Source of the DNA: Thalassotalea sediminis
GTDB taxonomy: Bacteria; Pseudomonadota; Gammaproteobacteria; Enterobacterales; Alteromonadaceae
Direction of reading: 5' to 3'
Length of the DNA stretch: 64,000 nt
Assembly (NCBI RefSeq): GCF_030295915.1
Contig: NZ_AP027361.1
Location: forward strand, 806,001 to 870,000
Position 1 is the first letter of the stretch. Each line of letters opens with the position of its first letter. The position numbers and the translations under genes were made by a program. This document shows, piece after piece, positions 19,824 to 28,208 of the stretch. The notes beneath the pieces are model-generated. The model did not search any database, was not told the origin of the DNA, and saw only the letters and a program-made list of their open reading frames with translations.

Positions 19824-19860
19824 TGTTATAACATTTAGTGTGGTTATGTTATAACATAAC
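19821..19860. promoter_or_regulatory. Tandem Zur-type operators
   Basis: Two palindromes share the core ATGTTATAACAT: one at 19823-19834, and one extended to an 18-bp perfect palindrome GTTATGTTATAACATAAC at 19843-19860. Their centres are 23 bp apart, about two helical turns, so two Zur dimers could bind on one face. The core matches Zur boxes known in gammaproteobacteria. They overlap the receptor promoter and lie about 200 nt upstream of the zur gene, which is divergent. Confidence 0.8.
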
Positions 19861-20062
19861 AAAATCAAAAGGAATATCTGATCGGAAAGTTTTTATCGCA
19901 GTAAACGTTTTACGTTTGTTGTGATGCGTTCACTAAGGTTTTTACTGTTTAAATTAGATAAGCCTATGTACCGCATTGCACCGTTATCAATGTAATAAGG
20001 TTGCGTTCTACTTTCTAAGGTGCAGGTAAACATGGAATTAAACTGTATTTAGAGTAATAGAA

Positions 20063-20536
20063 ATGAATCAAGTTAAGGTAGATGCTGTGATTAACGCAGC
20101 AAGAGATGTTTGCAAACATTCCTATAAAGGGTTGACGAAAAACCGGCAAAGGGTACTTGAAATTTTGTTAATGCAAGAGCAACCAATTTCCGCATATGAA
20201 ATTAGAGATAAAACACATGAGACTATTGGACTCTCACTACGTGCAATGTCTGTGTATCGAGCGTTAGAGTTTTTAGAATCGATGAAATTGGCACATCGAG
20301 TGAATGCAGCTAATAAGTACCTTGCTTGTAAAAGTTTGTCAGCAAAATGCCAGCATCAATCATCACTGTTCTTAATTTGTAAATCCTGCCAGAGAACGGC
20401 AGAGATAGAGGCACCGAACAACATCATTCAGTCATTTTATCAACATATTGAAGCCGCTGATTTTTTAGCCAAAGGTAGCCAGTTAGAAGTCATTACATTG
20501 TGCAACCATTGTAAACAAGCAATGCATACCCTATAG
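20063..20536 (+). CDS. zur: Zinc uptake regulator, Fur family
   Basis: Zur represses zinc-uptake genes when zinc is bound. The 157-residue protein has the Fur-family winged helix (LTKNRQRVLEILLMQEQPISAYEIRD, RAMSVYRALEFLES) and the two C-terminal structural zinc pairs CKSC and CNHC expected for Zur; the metal-sensing Cys/His near KCQHQSSLF are also present. Its position between Zur-type boxes and a zinc receptor supports Zur over Fur. A MerC-like gene follows after 12 nt and is likely co-transcribed. Confidence 0.9.
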   Translation: MNQVKVDAVINAARDVCKHSYKGLTKNRQRVLEILLMQEQPISAYEIRDKTHETIGLSLRAMSVYRALEFLESMKLAHRVNAANKYLACKSLSAKCQHQSSLFLICKSCQRTAEIEAPNNIIQSFYQHIEAADFLAKGSQLEVITLCNHCKQAMHTL

Positions 20537-20548
20537 CGAGGAAAAATT

Positions 20549-20944
20549 TTGATTAAACTTCAGTATATGAGTGACAAAGCAGCAATAGGTGTATCCCTTT
20601 TATGCGTAATTCACTGTTTGGTTTTACCCATCGCTATGATTTTAATACCGCCGTTAGCAGGGTTGTCATTACTAAAGAGTGAATCCTTTCATCTTTGGCT
20701 AGTTGGTGCAGTTGTGCCTGTTAGCTTATTAGCGCTTTTTTTCGGCTATCAGCACCATCGAAAAATTCAAGTTTTTGTTGGCGCGTTTATTGGCTTGCTT
20801 ATCTTGCTGGTAGCCGCTTATTTGGGGCACGAAATTCTTGGTGATTTAACCGAAGTGTGTCTGACCGTCTTTGGCTCATGTGTTATCGCATTTAGTCATT
20901 ACTGGAATTATCAACTACGTCGAGACCACCTTAGCTCAGCTTGA
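20549..20944 (+). CDS. MerC-family membrane protein, possible zinc/metal transporter
   Basis: The 131-residue protein has four predicted membrane helices and the MerC-type metal motif near the start (SLLCVIHCLVLP). MerC proteins move mercuric ions across the inner membrane, but MerC-like proteins in zur operons are plausible zinc or other thiophilic-metal carriers. A TTG start at 20549 has GAGG 7 nt upstream; an in-frame ATG at 20567 (MSDKAAIG) is the alternative and fits typical MerC N-termini. Linked to zur with a 12-nt gap. Confidence 0.75.
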   Translation: MIKLQYMSDKAAIGVSLLCVIHCLVLPIAMILIPPLAGLSLLKSESFHLWLVGAVVPVSLLALFFGYQHHRKIQVFVGAFIGLLILLVAAYLGHEILGDLTEVCLTVFGSCVIAFSHYWNYQLRRDHLSSA

Positions 20945-21179
20945 TAGAGGGTAGTTTAATATGAAATGTGAGCGTTTGTGTCGATGTCGAAACGTGTCTT
21001 TTATAGCAATTGGCTCTTTATTTTCTTTTTGATTCGATGAAGATATCCTTTAACGGTACCGTGGCTGATGAGCAAATACTGTGCTATTCACGGTGGTTCA
21101 GCCTTGCCAATAATACTGTAGATTACGGTTCTATATAACTACTTAATATAATGTCGATTTCTCCATGGCTTGAAAATAT
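20945..21179. other. Non-coding stretch between merC-like gene and slyD terminator
   Basis: No gene or convincing regulatory site is visible in these 235 nt. A 23-codon Cys-rich frame starting near 20961 is too short and lacks support. Confidence 0.4.
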
Positions 21180-21210
21180 AAAACGCCCGATAAAGTTGAT
21201 CAGGCGTTTT
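21180..21210 (-). terminator. Bidirectional terminator between merC-like gene and slyD
   Basis: AAAACGCC (21180-21187) and GGCGTTTT (21203-21210) pair, with further pairing of CGAT/ATCA inside. There are A-runs on the left and T-runs on the right, so it can end transcription of the minus-strand slyD and of the plus-strand zur operon. Confidence 0.75.
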
Positions 21211-21275
21211 AGTAAATAAGTGCTAACCTATTTTAGGACAACACAATATCAGGGAGAGTCATTAATGTATAAACA

Positions 21276-21764
21276 TTAATGTTGATGGCCACAACCACCT
21301 TCGCTATGAACATGACCATGTTCAAGTTCTTCGGCTGTTGCTTCACGTACTTCGATAATTTCAACGTCAAATTTTAGATCTATACCAGCGAGTGGATGAT
21401 TACCATCTACGGTAATTTCTTCATCTTGAACATCGATAACAATAACGGTTTGTTCGCCTTCGTCTGTTGTAGCGCGTAGTTGTGTGCCTACGTCTAAATC
21501 TTCAATGCCTTGGAAAAGAGACTTAGGTACGGTTTGAACAAAACCATCGTGACGTTCACCATAAGCATTTTCTGCTGCCACTTCTACTTCAAATTTATCA
21601 CCTGCTTTGTGATCTGTAAGCGCTTCTTCTAAACCAGGTATTAAATACCCGGTGCCATGAATTACAGCTAATGGCTGGTGATCATAAGAACTGTCGATAA
21701 GGGTGTCTTCGCTGTCAGAAACGGCGTAATGCAGAATGACCACTTTATTAGGGGCAATTTTCAT
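21276..21764 (-). CDS. slyD: FKBP-type peptidyl-prolyl isomerase SlyD
   Basis: SlyD is a cytoplasmic prolyl isomerase and chaperone that also binds metals and helps nickel delivery. The 162-residue protein has the two-domain form: an FKBP fold split by an insert-in-flap domain (AENAYGERHDGFVQTVPKSLF), then VDGNHPLAGIDLKFDVEI. The C-terminal tail is His/Cys-rich (EHGHVHSEGGCGHQH), shorter than in E. coli. Next to ygfZ on the same strand, 21 nt apart. The tail is a third His-rich metal-binding segment within 6 kb of the zinc locus. Confidence 0.93.
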   Translation of the reverse strand: MKIAPNKVVILHYAVSDSEDTLIDSSYDHQPLAVIHGTGYLIPGLEEALTDHKAGDKFEVEVAAENAYGERHDGFVQTVPKSLFQGIEDLDVGTQLRATTDEGEQTVIVIDVQDEEITVDGNHPLAGIDLKFDVEIIEVREATAEELEHGHVHSEGGCGHQH

Positions 21765-21785
21765 AATAATTCCTAGAGTTGAAGG

Positions 21786-22733
21786 TTATTGGTTTTCAAG
21801 TGTATATGGCAGAGCCATTAAAGATAATACGCATGCTTGAGGGGATTTAAGTCGCAGATTTGTTTGTTCTTCTGTATCACTAGCTAATATAGCTTGAACG
21901 TATAGCTCACCCGTATCGGCAGTATAATGGCTGATCACATCACCAGCTTTTCGCCAGTTTTCACCAAGTTGCTTTTCAATTGCAATATGCTCAGGTTGCT
22001 CATGTACTTCACCTTTTAATGTAAACATGGCTTTCTTATTTCTGCCTAAATATTGCATACGGGCAACAGTTTCTTGCCCTAGGTAACAACCTTTAGTAAA
22101 GCTAATGCCGTTAATTGCCTGCATATTTAACATTTGTGGTACATACTCTTGTTCAGTATTTTTAAGCAAAGGAATACCGTTGGTAATTTCTAATAAACTC
22201 CACACCTCAGAAGATACTGCCGGCAAATCAAGTGCTAAGATAAGCGCAGATACATCGTCAGATTTACCTGCGACGATATACCTAGGTGACTTACTGGCAA
22301 TATAAAGTATTGAAAGCTGGTCATTGCTAACAACTGGACAAGATTCATCAGGTAAAGACGTGCAATGCTTAGCTAGGCTGTCTGTTGCCTTTTGACCACA
22401 AACCGCGGTAAAGCTTAATGGCGATTTTTCTATTGTGACTTTAGCAAAAACACCAAACTTTTGAAGTTCTTTTAGAGAACTGGCTAATGTTTCTGCCGGC
22501 TGTAATAACAGTAGGGATTGTTGATGTTCAAACAAGCGAAAACATGAAAGTACTTTTCCTTTTGCTGTGCAATGAGCACCGTAAAGCAACTTGGCATTGG
22601 GTAACGTCTCTACATCACAAGTTACTTGCCCTTGTAAGTACTTTACTTGCTCTTCACCCGATAGTGAGATTGCCTGTACTTGCGTTAATGGAATTGTGAA
22701 AGTATGTGGTAAAGCAGTTAAACTTGGTTTCAT
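21786..22733 (-). CDS. ygfZ: tRNA-modifying/Fe-S cluster folate-binding protein YgfZ
   Basis: YgfZ is a tetrahydrofolate-dependent protein that supports Fe-S enzymes such as MiaB. The 315-residue protein has the GcvT-like fold and the diagnostic motif KGCYLGQE with its conserved Cys. It is upstream of slyD and divergent from sdhE. The ygfZ/sdhE pair is conserved in gammaproteobacteria. Confidence 0.93.
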   Translation of the reverse strand: MKPSLTALPHTFTIPLTQVQAISLSGEEQVKYLQGQVTCDVETLPNAKLLYGAHCTAKGKVLSCFRLFEHQQSLLLLQPAETLASSLKELQKFGVFAKVTIEKSPLSFTAVCGQKATDSLAKHCTSLPDESCPVVSNDQLSILYIASKSPRYIVAGKSDDVSALILALDLPAVSSEVWSLLEITNGIPLLKNTEQEYVPQMLNMQAINGISFTKGCYLGQETVARMQYLGRNKKAMFTLKGEVHEQPEHIAIEKQLGENWRKAGDVISHYTADTGELYVQAILASDTEEQTNLRLKSPQACVLSLMALPYTLENQ

Positions 22734-22979
22734 ATGCGCTGTAATAACCGTGATAGTAATTGAACAATGGAATACCCTAATGATGACATAGATGGGGACA
22801 TTTGTATAAGAAGCAAGTGAGTATTGGGGGATTTTGTGACCGTTTACATTTGCTTTGAAAATTAAAGGCTAAAAACGTTGTGCTATTTAATTGATATGGC
22901 TAAAAATAGAAATGCGGCTATAGATGTTAATACGGTGATTTTGCTACAATGGCTTTAGTGTATTTTTAGGATTGATAAA

Positions 22980-23231
22980 ATGTCAGAACCTGTAAACAAA
23001 GCGCGGCTAAAATGGGCATGCCGTCGTGGTATGCTAGAATTAGATGTGTTGTTTATGCCTTTTGTTGACGAAGCATACGACGAACTTTCAGAACCAAATA
23101 AACGAATTTTTGAACGCTTACTTACCTGCCAAGATCCAGAGTTGTTTGCGTGGTTTATGGGGCACGAGGAATGTGAAGACCCACAACTTAACGAAATGGT
23201 GCAATTTATACTTAGTCGAGTCAAAGTATAG
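22980..23231 (+). CDS. sdhE: FAD assembly factor SdhE
   Basis: SdhE promotes covalent attachment of FAD to SdhA of succinate dehydrogenase (and FrdA). The 83-residue protein has the family motif RRGMLELD (RGxxE) near the N-terminus and the LLTCQDPELFAWFMGH helix. Length is normal. AGGA lies 10 nt before the ATG. A ygfX-like frame follows at once. Confidence 0.95.
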   Translation: MSEPVNKARLKWACRRGMLELDVLFMPFVDEAYDELSEPNKRIFERLLTCQDPELFAWFMGHEECEDPQLNEMVQFILSRVKV

Positions 23232-23250
23232 GTTTTGCATTAAGCCATCG

Positions 23251-23661
23251 GTGCTTGCTAGGCAAAGTTGCTTTGTTACCTTTGCTTGCTTGATATTGGT
23301 CATTGTATGCCTGTATCAACAACCAAGCGCCGCGTTGTGGCAGTATTGTGCTTTTCTCAGCGCTTTACTTTTCTTGGGTACGCTATCTTTATATCGCTTA
23401 AGCTGTCAGCCTTTGATATTTTCATTGGGGCAGAAAGGCGTTGTAGAACTGTTACCTAGTCACTTATACATGCTGACTTCGGGTAGTCGAATTGGTTGGT
23501 TTGGTTGCTGGCTTCATTTGTACACCTTAAATAACCAGTCCAATCAAGTGAAACGTTTTTTTATTTTTAAAGATAGTATGAGTAGGCGAGACTATACTCG
23601 CCTATGCCGATATATACTTAGGTTTAAACAACAGGGCAGTTTTCAGGATACAATGTCGTGA
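23251..23661 (+). CDS. ygfX: YgfX-like inner-membrane protein (start uncertain)
   Basis: The frame encodes two adjacent membrane helices (around [16 protein letters not shown] and [20 protein letters not shown]) followed by a small soluble domain, the layout and size of YgfX/CptA, which is encoded after sdhE and interacts with it or with cytoskeletal proteins in some reports. GTG 23251 gives about 136 aa. Family-like residues (YRFCIKPS) lie just upstream, so translation may start at GTG 23173 inside sdhE or at an unusual codon. The 3' end overlaps the convergent nadB by 38 nt. Confidence 0.7.
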   Translation: MLARQSCFVTFACLILVIVCLYQQPSAALWQYCAFLSALLFLGTLSLYRLSCQPLIFSLGQKGVVELLPSHLYMLTSGSRIGWFGCWLHLYTLNNQSNQVKRFFIFKDSMSRRDYTRLCRYILRFKQQGSFQDTMS

Positions 23662-25228
23662 CTTCTGCCGTTGGTAGCATGTTGGGGTAATCAAGCGTAT
23701 AGTGTAACCCTCTGCTTTCTTTTCGATTCATCGCACATTTAATGATAAGTTCAGCAACTTGAACGAGGTTTCGAAGTTCGAGTAGATTGTTACTAACACG
23801 GAAGTGTCGATAGTACTCATCAATTTCTTTTTGCAATAACTCAACCCGGTGCAATGCACGCTCCAAGCGTTTTGTAGTTCGCACGATGCCAACGTAATCC
23901 CACATAAATAATCTAAGTTCATGCCAGTTGTGTTGAATCACAACTTCTTCGTCGGAGTCAGTCACACGGCTTTCGTCCCAGAGTGGTAAAGTTAAATAAG
24001 GCTGTTGGTGATCTAATGTTAACTCAATATCTTTGGCCGCTGCGCGTGCAAACACGAGACATTCTAAGAGTGAATTACTGGCCATTCTATTGGCACCATG
24101 TAAGCCAGTGTATGCTACTTCACCAATTGCATAAAGATTGCCAATATCTGTTTGTCCCTGTTGGTTAATCATGACGCCACCGCATGTATAGTGTGCGGCA
24201 GGTACAACAGGGATTGGTTGCTTGGTCATATCAATACCAAGCGACAGTGTTTTCTCGTATATCGTTGGGAAATGTTGTTTTATAAAGGCTGCTGGCTTAT
24301 GACTTATGTCTAAATACATACAGTCAGCACCTAGCCGTTTCATTTCAAAATCAATTGCTCGTGCGACAATATCACGCGGTGCTAACTCTGCTCGTTCATC
24401 AAAGCTTGGCATAAATCGACTACCATCAGGGCGCCTCAATAGTGCTCCTTCGCCTCGCAATGCTTCAGTAATGAGAAAGTTTCCAGCTTCAGGATGGAAA
24501 AGACAAGTAGGGTGGAATTGGTTAAATTCCATATTTGCAACTCTGCAACCAGCCCGCCATGCCATTGCAATACCATCGCCGCTAGCAATATCAGGATTAG
24601 ACGTGTATTGATAAACTTTCGAAGCACCGCCTGTCGCCAGTATAACTTTTTTAGCAAAAATACGTTCAACACTTTCAACATTGCGGTTCCAAACATAGGC
24701 ACCGATACAGGGCTTAGACTGCTGATGATGATCTCTAACTAAGTCTATGGCGTTGTAACGCTCAAAGACCCTGATTCTACTATGGTGTTTTACACGTTCA
24801 ATTAACGTGGATTGAATTGCTTGTCCTGTTGCATCGGCTGCATGGAGGATTCTGCGATGGCTATGACCACCTTCTCGTGTTAGGTGATATTTTTTTGTGC
24901 CGTTTTCGCTGTCTTCCTGATCGAATGCGACACCTTGTTCAATTAACCACTCTAAACACGCCTTTGCATTTTCTGCAGTATATTGCACGGCCGATTCTTC
25001 GCAAAGCCCTGCACCAGCAATAAGCGTATCGGCAACATGGGATTCAATACTGTCGTTTTCGTCAAATACTGCGGCGATACCGCCTTGGGCATAATAAGTC
25101 GAGCCCTCATTCATTTTCCCTTTACTGAGCACGACAACATCGGCATTTTGGGCTAAATGTAAGGCAAGAGTTAGACCGGCAGCGCCACTACCGACAATTA
25201 AAACGTCACAGTTATGTTGATGATTCAT
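23624..25228 (-). CDS. nadB: L-aspartate oxidase
   Basis: NadB oxidises L-aspartate to iminoaspartate with FAD in de novo NAD synthesis. The 534-residue protein starts with the FAD-binding [14 protein letters not shown], contains [24 protein letters not shown] substrate region ([12 protein letters not shown]), and HYTCGGV and [15 protein letters not shown] at the active site, plus the C-terminal helical domain. Normal length. It is divergent from rpoE, the conserved gammaproteobacterial arrangement. Confidence 0.97.
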   Translation of the reverse strand: MNHQHNCDVLIVGSGAAGLTLALHLAQNADVVVLSKGKMNEGSTYYAQGGIAAVFDENDSIESHVADTLIAGAGLCEESAVQYTAENAKACLEWLIEQGVAFDQEDSENGTKKYHLTREGGHSHRRILHAADATGQAIQSTLIERVKHHSRIRVFERYNAIDLVRDHHQQSKPCIGAYVWNRNVESVERIFAKKVILATGGASKVYQYTSNPDIASGDGIAMAWRAGCRVANMEFNQFHPTCLFHPEAGNFLITEALRGEGALLRRPDGSRFMPSFDERAELAPRDIVARAIDFEMKRLGADCMYLDISHKPAAFIKQHFPTIYEKTLSLGIDMTKQPIPVVPAAHYTCGGVMINQQGQTDIGNLYAIGEVAYTGLHGANRMASNSLLECLVFARAAAKDIELTLDHQQPYLTLPLWDESRVTDSDEEVVIQHNWHELRLFMWDYVGIVRTTKRLERALHRVELLQKEIDEYYRHFRVSNNLLELRNLVQVAELIIKCAMNRKESRGLHYTLDYPNMLPTAEVTTLYPENCPVV

Positions 25229-25344
25229 ATACGTGATGAACTAAGGTGTTGTATAATGGGGGTGATTTTATCTTGTAATAGATGCTGATAACAACAAATT
25301 GACTAGAGTAATTGCTTTTTTTTAAATTAATTTAAAAATAATTA

Positions 25345-25371
25345 GAACTTTTTACGAATCCCCTAGTCTCA
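25345..25371 (+). promoter_or_regulatory. sigma-E autoregulated promoter of rpoE
   Basis: GAACTT (25345-25350) and TCTCA (25367-25371) are separated by 16 nt. The known E. coli sigma-E consensus is GAACTT-N16-TCTGA, so this matches in all but one base. It lies 66 nt upstream of the rpoE ATG, where an autoregulatory promoter is expected. Confidence 0.8.
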
Positions 25372-25436
25372 CTTGATGCGTTTGTTATGAGCCAGATGTT
25401 AATAAATTAAGTTAGTTAGTAGGAGAATTGGCTCGA

Positions 25437-26015
25437 ATGAGCGAACTGAACGTCGACCAAGAATTGGTTGAGCGGGTGCAACGCGGCGATAAAAATGCCT
25501 ATAACCTGCTAGTAACGAAGTATCAGAATAAAGTAGCAAATTTGGTTTCTCGCTATGTAAGAAATCATAGTGATGTACCTGATATCGTTCAAGAAGCTTT
25601 CATTAAAGCTTACCGTGCACTACCTAATTTTAGAGGTGAAAGTGCATTTTATACTTGGTTGTATCGAATTGCAGTAAACTGTGCCAAAAACCATATGGTT
25701 GCAAGTGGGCGAAAGCCGCCAGGCACAGATGTTGAAATTGAAGATGCAGAGATATATGATTCAGGTGATGCTTTGAGAGAAAATGCGTCACCTGAAAAAC
25801 TACTGTTGACCAAAGAAATTAAGAAGGTGGTGTTTAACACCATTGAACAATTGCCAGATGATTTGCGGACAGCTATTAATCTGCGCGAATTAGAAGGGTT
25901 AAGTTACGAAGAAATTGCGACGATTATGGAATGTCCTGTTGGCACAGTGCGATCCAGAATATTTAGAGCTCGAGAAGCTGTAGATAAAAAAATACGTCCA
26001 TTACTTCAACGCTAA
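25437..26015 (+). CDS. rpoE: RNA polymerase sigma-E factor (envelope stress)
   Basis: RpoE is the ECF sigma factor for outer-membrane stress. The 192-residue protein has region 2 (NLLVTKYQNKVANLVSRYV, DIVQEAFIKAYRALPNFRGESAFYTWLYRIA) and region 4 (LPDDLRTAINLRELEGLSYEEIA, GTVRSRIFRAREA). ATG 25437 gives the family N-terminus MSELNVDQELVERVQ; an in-frame TTG at 25428 is too close to the AGGAG. Followed by rseA, rseB, rseC. A sigma-E promoter is upstream. Confidence 0.97.
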   Translation: MSELNVDQELVERVQRGDKNAYNLLVTKYQNKVANLVSRYVRNHSDVPDIVQEAFIKAYRALPNFRGESAFYTWLYRIAVNCAKNHMVASGRKPPGTDVEIEDAEIYDSGDALRENASPEKLLLTKEIKKVVFNTIEQLPDDLRTAINLRELEGLSYEEIATIMECPVGTVRSRIFRAREAVDKKIRPLLQR

Positions 26016-26041
26016 TAACGATAAGGTTTAAGGTTTTTTTT

Positions 26042-26641
26042 ATGAGTGAAAGCAAATTTGAAACAGTATCTTCACTAGTCGATAATTTTCATCATGAAGA
26101 TGCAGTTTTAGACGATGTGCTCAAAGATAACGATATGTCAGATACTTGGCAGCGATATCACTTAATCGGCGATGTACTGCGTGATGATGTACCAACATCC
26201 ATTGATATCGATCTTTCTGACGCGATAACTAACGCAATTGCTGAAGAACCAACCGTATTAGCTCCTGCTACCAAATCGAGTCTTTCCCGTACTGTTAAAG
26301 CGAAAGTTGTCACATTATTGAAACCTTTTGGTCAAGTTGCAATTGCTGCATCAGCAGCGGGCTTAATGGTATTAGGTGTGCAAACGAATGTTGCTGATAA
26401 CGACACAGTTACACCTTATCAAGTTGTTCAAACAGGTTACGCTGTAGGCGGTGTTGCAGAGCCTGTTAGCTTAAACTTTCAACAAAACACGCGGGTTGAT
26501 AAACAACAGGCTATTGTTGAACAACAACGTCGTTTTCAAGCGTTATTACAAGATCATAAACAACAAATGAAATTTAGTGCCGCTATTGTTACTCCTCAAG
26601 ATAACGTATCAAAACAAGAGGCTGAAAAACCGGTTAAATGA
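26042..26641 (+). CDS. rseA: Anti-sigma-E factor RseA
   Basis: RseA is a single-pass inner-membrane protein that holds sigma-E until DegS and RseP cut it. The 199-residue product has the N-terminal sigma-binding domain (ETVSSLVDNFHHEDAVLDDVL, TWQRYHLIGDVLRDDV), a weak membrane span at about residues 97-114 (VAIAASAAGLMVLGVQ) and a Gln-rich periplasmic part. Its ATGA overlap with rseB implies translational coupling. Confidence 0.92.
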   Translation: MSESKFETVSSLVDNFHHEDAVLDDVLKDNDMSDTWQRYHLIGDVLRDDVPTSIDIDLSDAITNAIAEEPTVLAPATKSSLSRTVKAKVVTLLKPFGQVAIAASAAGLMVLGVQTNVADNDTVTPYQVVQTGYAVGGVAEPVSLNFQQNTRVDKQQAIVEQQRRFQALLQDHKQQMKFSAAIVTPQDNVSKQEAEKPVK

Positions 26642-27609
26642 AATTAGTTAGCTGCATTATTTCACTGGCGTTAATTATAACGCCAGTGAAAGCTCAAGAA
26701 ACGCAAGAACCATCAACCGCTGAATCTTGGCTTCAACAATTATCTCATTCTTTAAAAACATTAAATTTTGGTACTTCCTTTGTCGTTGTAAAAAATAATC
26801 ATGCAGAACCATACCATTGGTTTCATGGTGTTACAGAGCATGGAACTGAATTAGAAATTCTATCGCTGCTTAATGGACCGAGAAGGGATGTGCTACGAAA
26901 AGGCAATATTGTTAGTTATATTGAGCCTGAATTACCACCTTATTCAGTAAAAACGGAACAAATTACTGGCCCTATTCCTAATGTTTTCAGTGAAGACCTT
27001 GTTGCTCTTCAAGCACACTATAATTTTGTGTCAGTGGGCAAAAGCCGGGTACTTGGGCGTGGTGCACAAGTGATCCGTATTGTGCCTAAAGATAATAATA
27101 AATATGCATATTGGTTGTGGTTGGATCAACATACTAGCTTATTATTAAAGCTTGCCGTTATTACACGCAAAGGGCAGCAGCTTGAACAGGTTCAGTTTAC
27201 ACATTTAGATATAACTGAATACCCATCGGAAAGTTTGCTGCAATTAGAAAACACAGATTTACCGGAGGTCGTTGATATTCCAGAAGGATATCAACAACAA
27301 AAACTTTCGTGGCAGGTAGATTGGTTGCCACAGGGTTTTGAACGAATCAATGCCAATAGGCATCGTATTTTATCTACTAAAGAACCTGTTGAATTTCAGC
27401 TCTACAGCGATGGTTTAGCTGAAGTTTCTATTTATGTAACACCGAGTAAAGAGCAACAACGACCTACTGATTACGTTATGGATGGTGCAACAGTCGCCTT
27501 GAGTCAAGTTGTAAAAGGGTTGGAAGTAAGCGTTGTTGGCAAAATACCAACGCAAACCGCTAAGCGCATTGCTGATTCTGTGCGTGTGGTGTCAGGAGTG
27601 TCACCTTGA
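26638..27609 (+). CDS. rseB: Periplasmic sigma-E regulator RseB
   Basis: RseB binds the periplasmic part of RseA and shields it from DegS; it senses mislocalised lipopolysaccharide or lipoproteins. The 323-residue product has a signal peptide (ending near TPVKAQE), the large lipoprotein-localisation-like domain (AESWLQQLSHSLKTLNFGTSFV) and the small C-terminal domain (DWLPQGFERINANRHRI). It overlaps rseA and rseC by 4 nt each. Confidence 0.94.
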   Translation: MKLVSCIISLALIITPVKAQETQEPSTAESWLQQLSHSLKTLNFGTSFVVVKNNHAEPYHWFHGVTEHGTELEILSLLNGPRRDVLRKGNIVSYIEPELPPYSVKTEQITGPIPNVFSEDLVALQAHYNFVSVGKSRVLGRGAQVIRIVPKDNNKYAYWLWLDQHTSLLLKLAVITRKGQQLEQVQFTHLDITEYPSESLLQLENTDLPEVVDIPEGYQQQKLSWQVDWLPQGFERINANRHRILSTKEPVEFQLYSDGLAEVSIYVTPSKEQQRPTDYVMDGATVALSQVVKGLEVSVVGKIPTQTAKRIADSVRVVSGVSP

Positions 27610-28091
27610 TAGAAGAGTATGCTCGCGTTATTGCCGTGAATGATGACAATATTGTTGTTCAAACAACGGTAAAGTCTACGTGCAGTGGTTGTGAGCAGTT
27701 GGACTCTTGTGGCAGTGGTCAAGTCGCTAAAGCGTTTGGTCAAAAGCATGTGAATTATCAGTTGGCGTTGCCGACGTTGCCCGTAAACGTAGGAGACGAA
27801 GTACTTATAGGTTTATCTGAACACGTGCTTCTTTCTGCAGCATGGCAAGTCTATTTATGGCCATTGATCGGACTATTTGTTGCGAGTGTTTTTGGACAAT
27901 ATACATTGGCAGCCTTTGATGTAACCCATGAGTTGTTTTCATTACTATTTGGTTTAGTTGGTGGCTACATAGGTTATAAATGCGCACAATACAAACAAAA
28001 ACAAGTTGCCAATGACGCAAGGTGGCGTGCACAGTTGTTGCGAGTTGGAAACAAGAATAACAAGGTTTTGCTAAATCAGACAGCGAGCTAA
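27606..28091 (+). CDS. rseC: Sigma-E regulatory protein RseC
   Basis: RseC is a small inner-membrane protein of the rpoE operon, with a mild positive effect on sigma-E and a link to SoxR reduction. The 161-residue product has the N-terminal Cys-rich motif CSGCEQLDSCGSG and two membrane helices (about residues 77-95 and 104-121), then a basic tail. The start is TTG, overlapping the rseB TGA in TTGA, so translation is probably coupled. Confidence 0.9.
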   Translation: MIEEYARVIAVNDDNIVVQTTVKSTCSGCEQLDSCGSGQVAKAFGQKHVNYQLALPTLPVNVGDEVLIGLSEHVLLSAAWQVYLWPLIGLFVASVFGQYTLAAFDVTHELFSLLFGLVGGYIGYKCAQYKQKQVANDARWRAQLLRVGNKNNKVLLNQTAS

Positions 28092-28208
28092 CCGACATCA
28101 AAATACGATTTTTTAGCCTTATTCCCAACAAAAGATAGCCCCCGAGCGCTAAATTAGATAAAATCTCGCCACTATTATATTGTGAAAGCTGTTTATTAAT
28201 TTTCTTCT

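Noticed and set aside
20961..21032. 23-codon Cys-rich frame after the merC-like gene
   Set aside because: Too short and without a ribosome site; the Cys codons may be chance.
23044..23250. Long open frame extending ygfX upstream from 23044 inside sdhE
   Set aside because: The residues encoded before about 23215 are an out-of-frame reading of sdhE and do not look like YgfX; only the part from about 23225 does.
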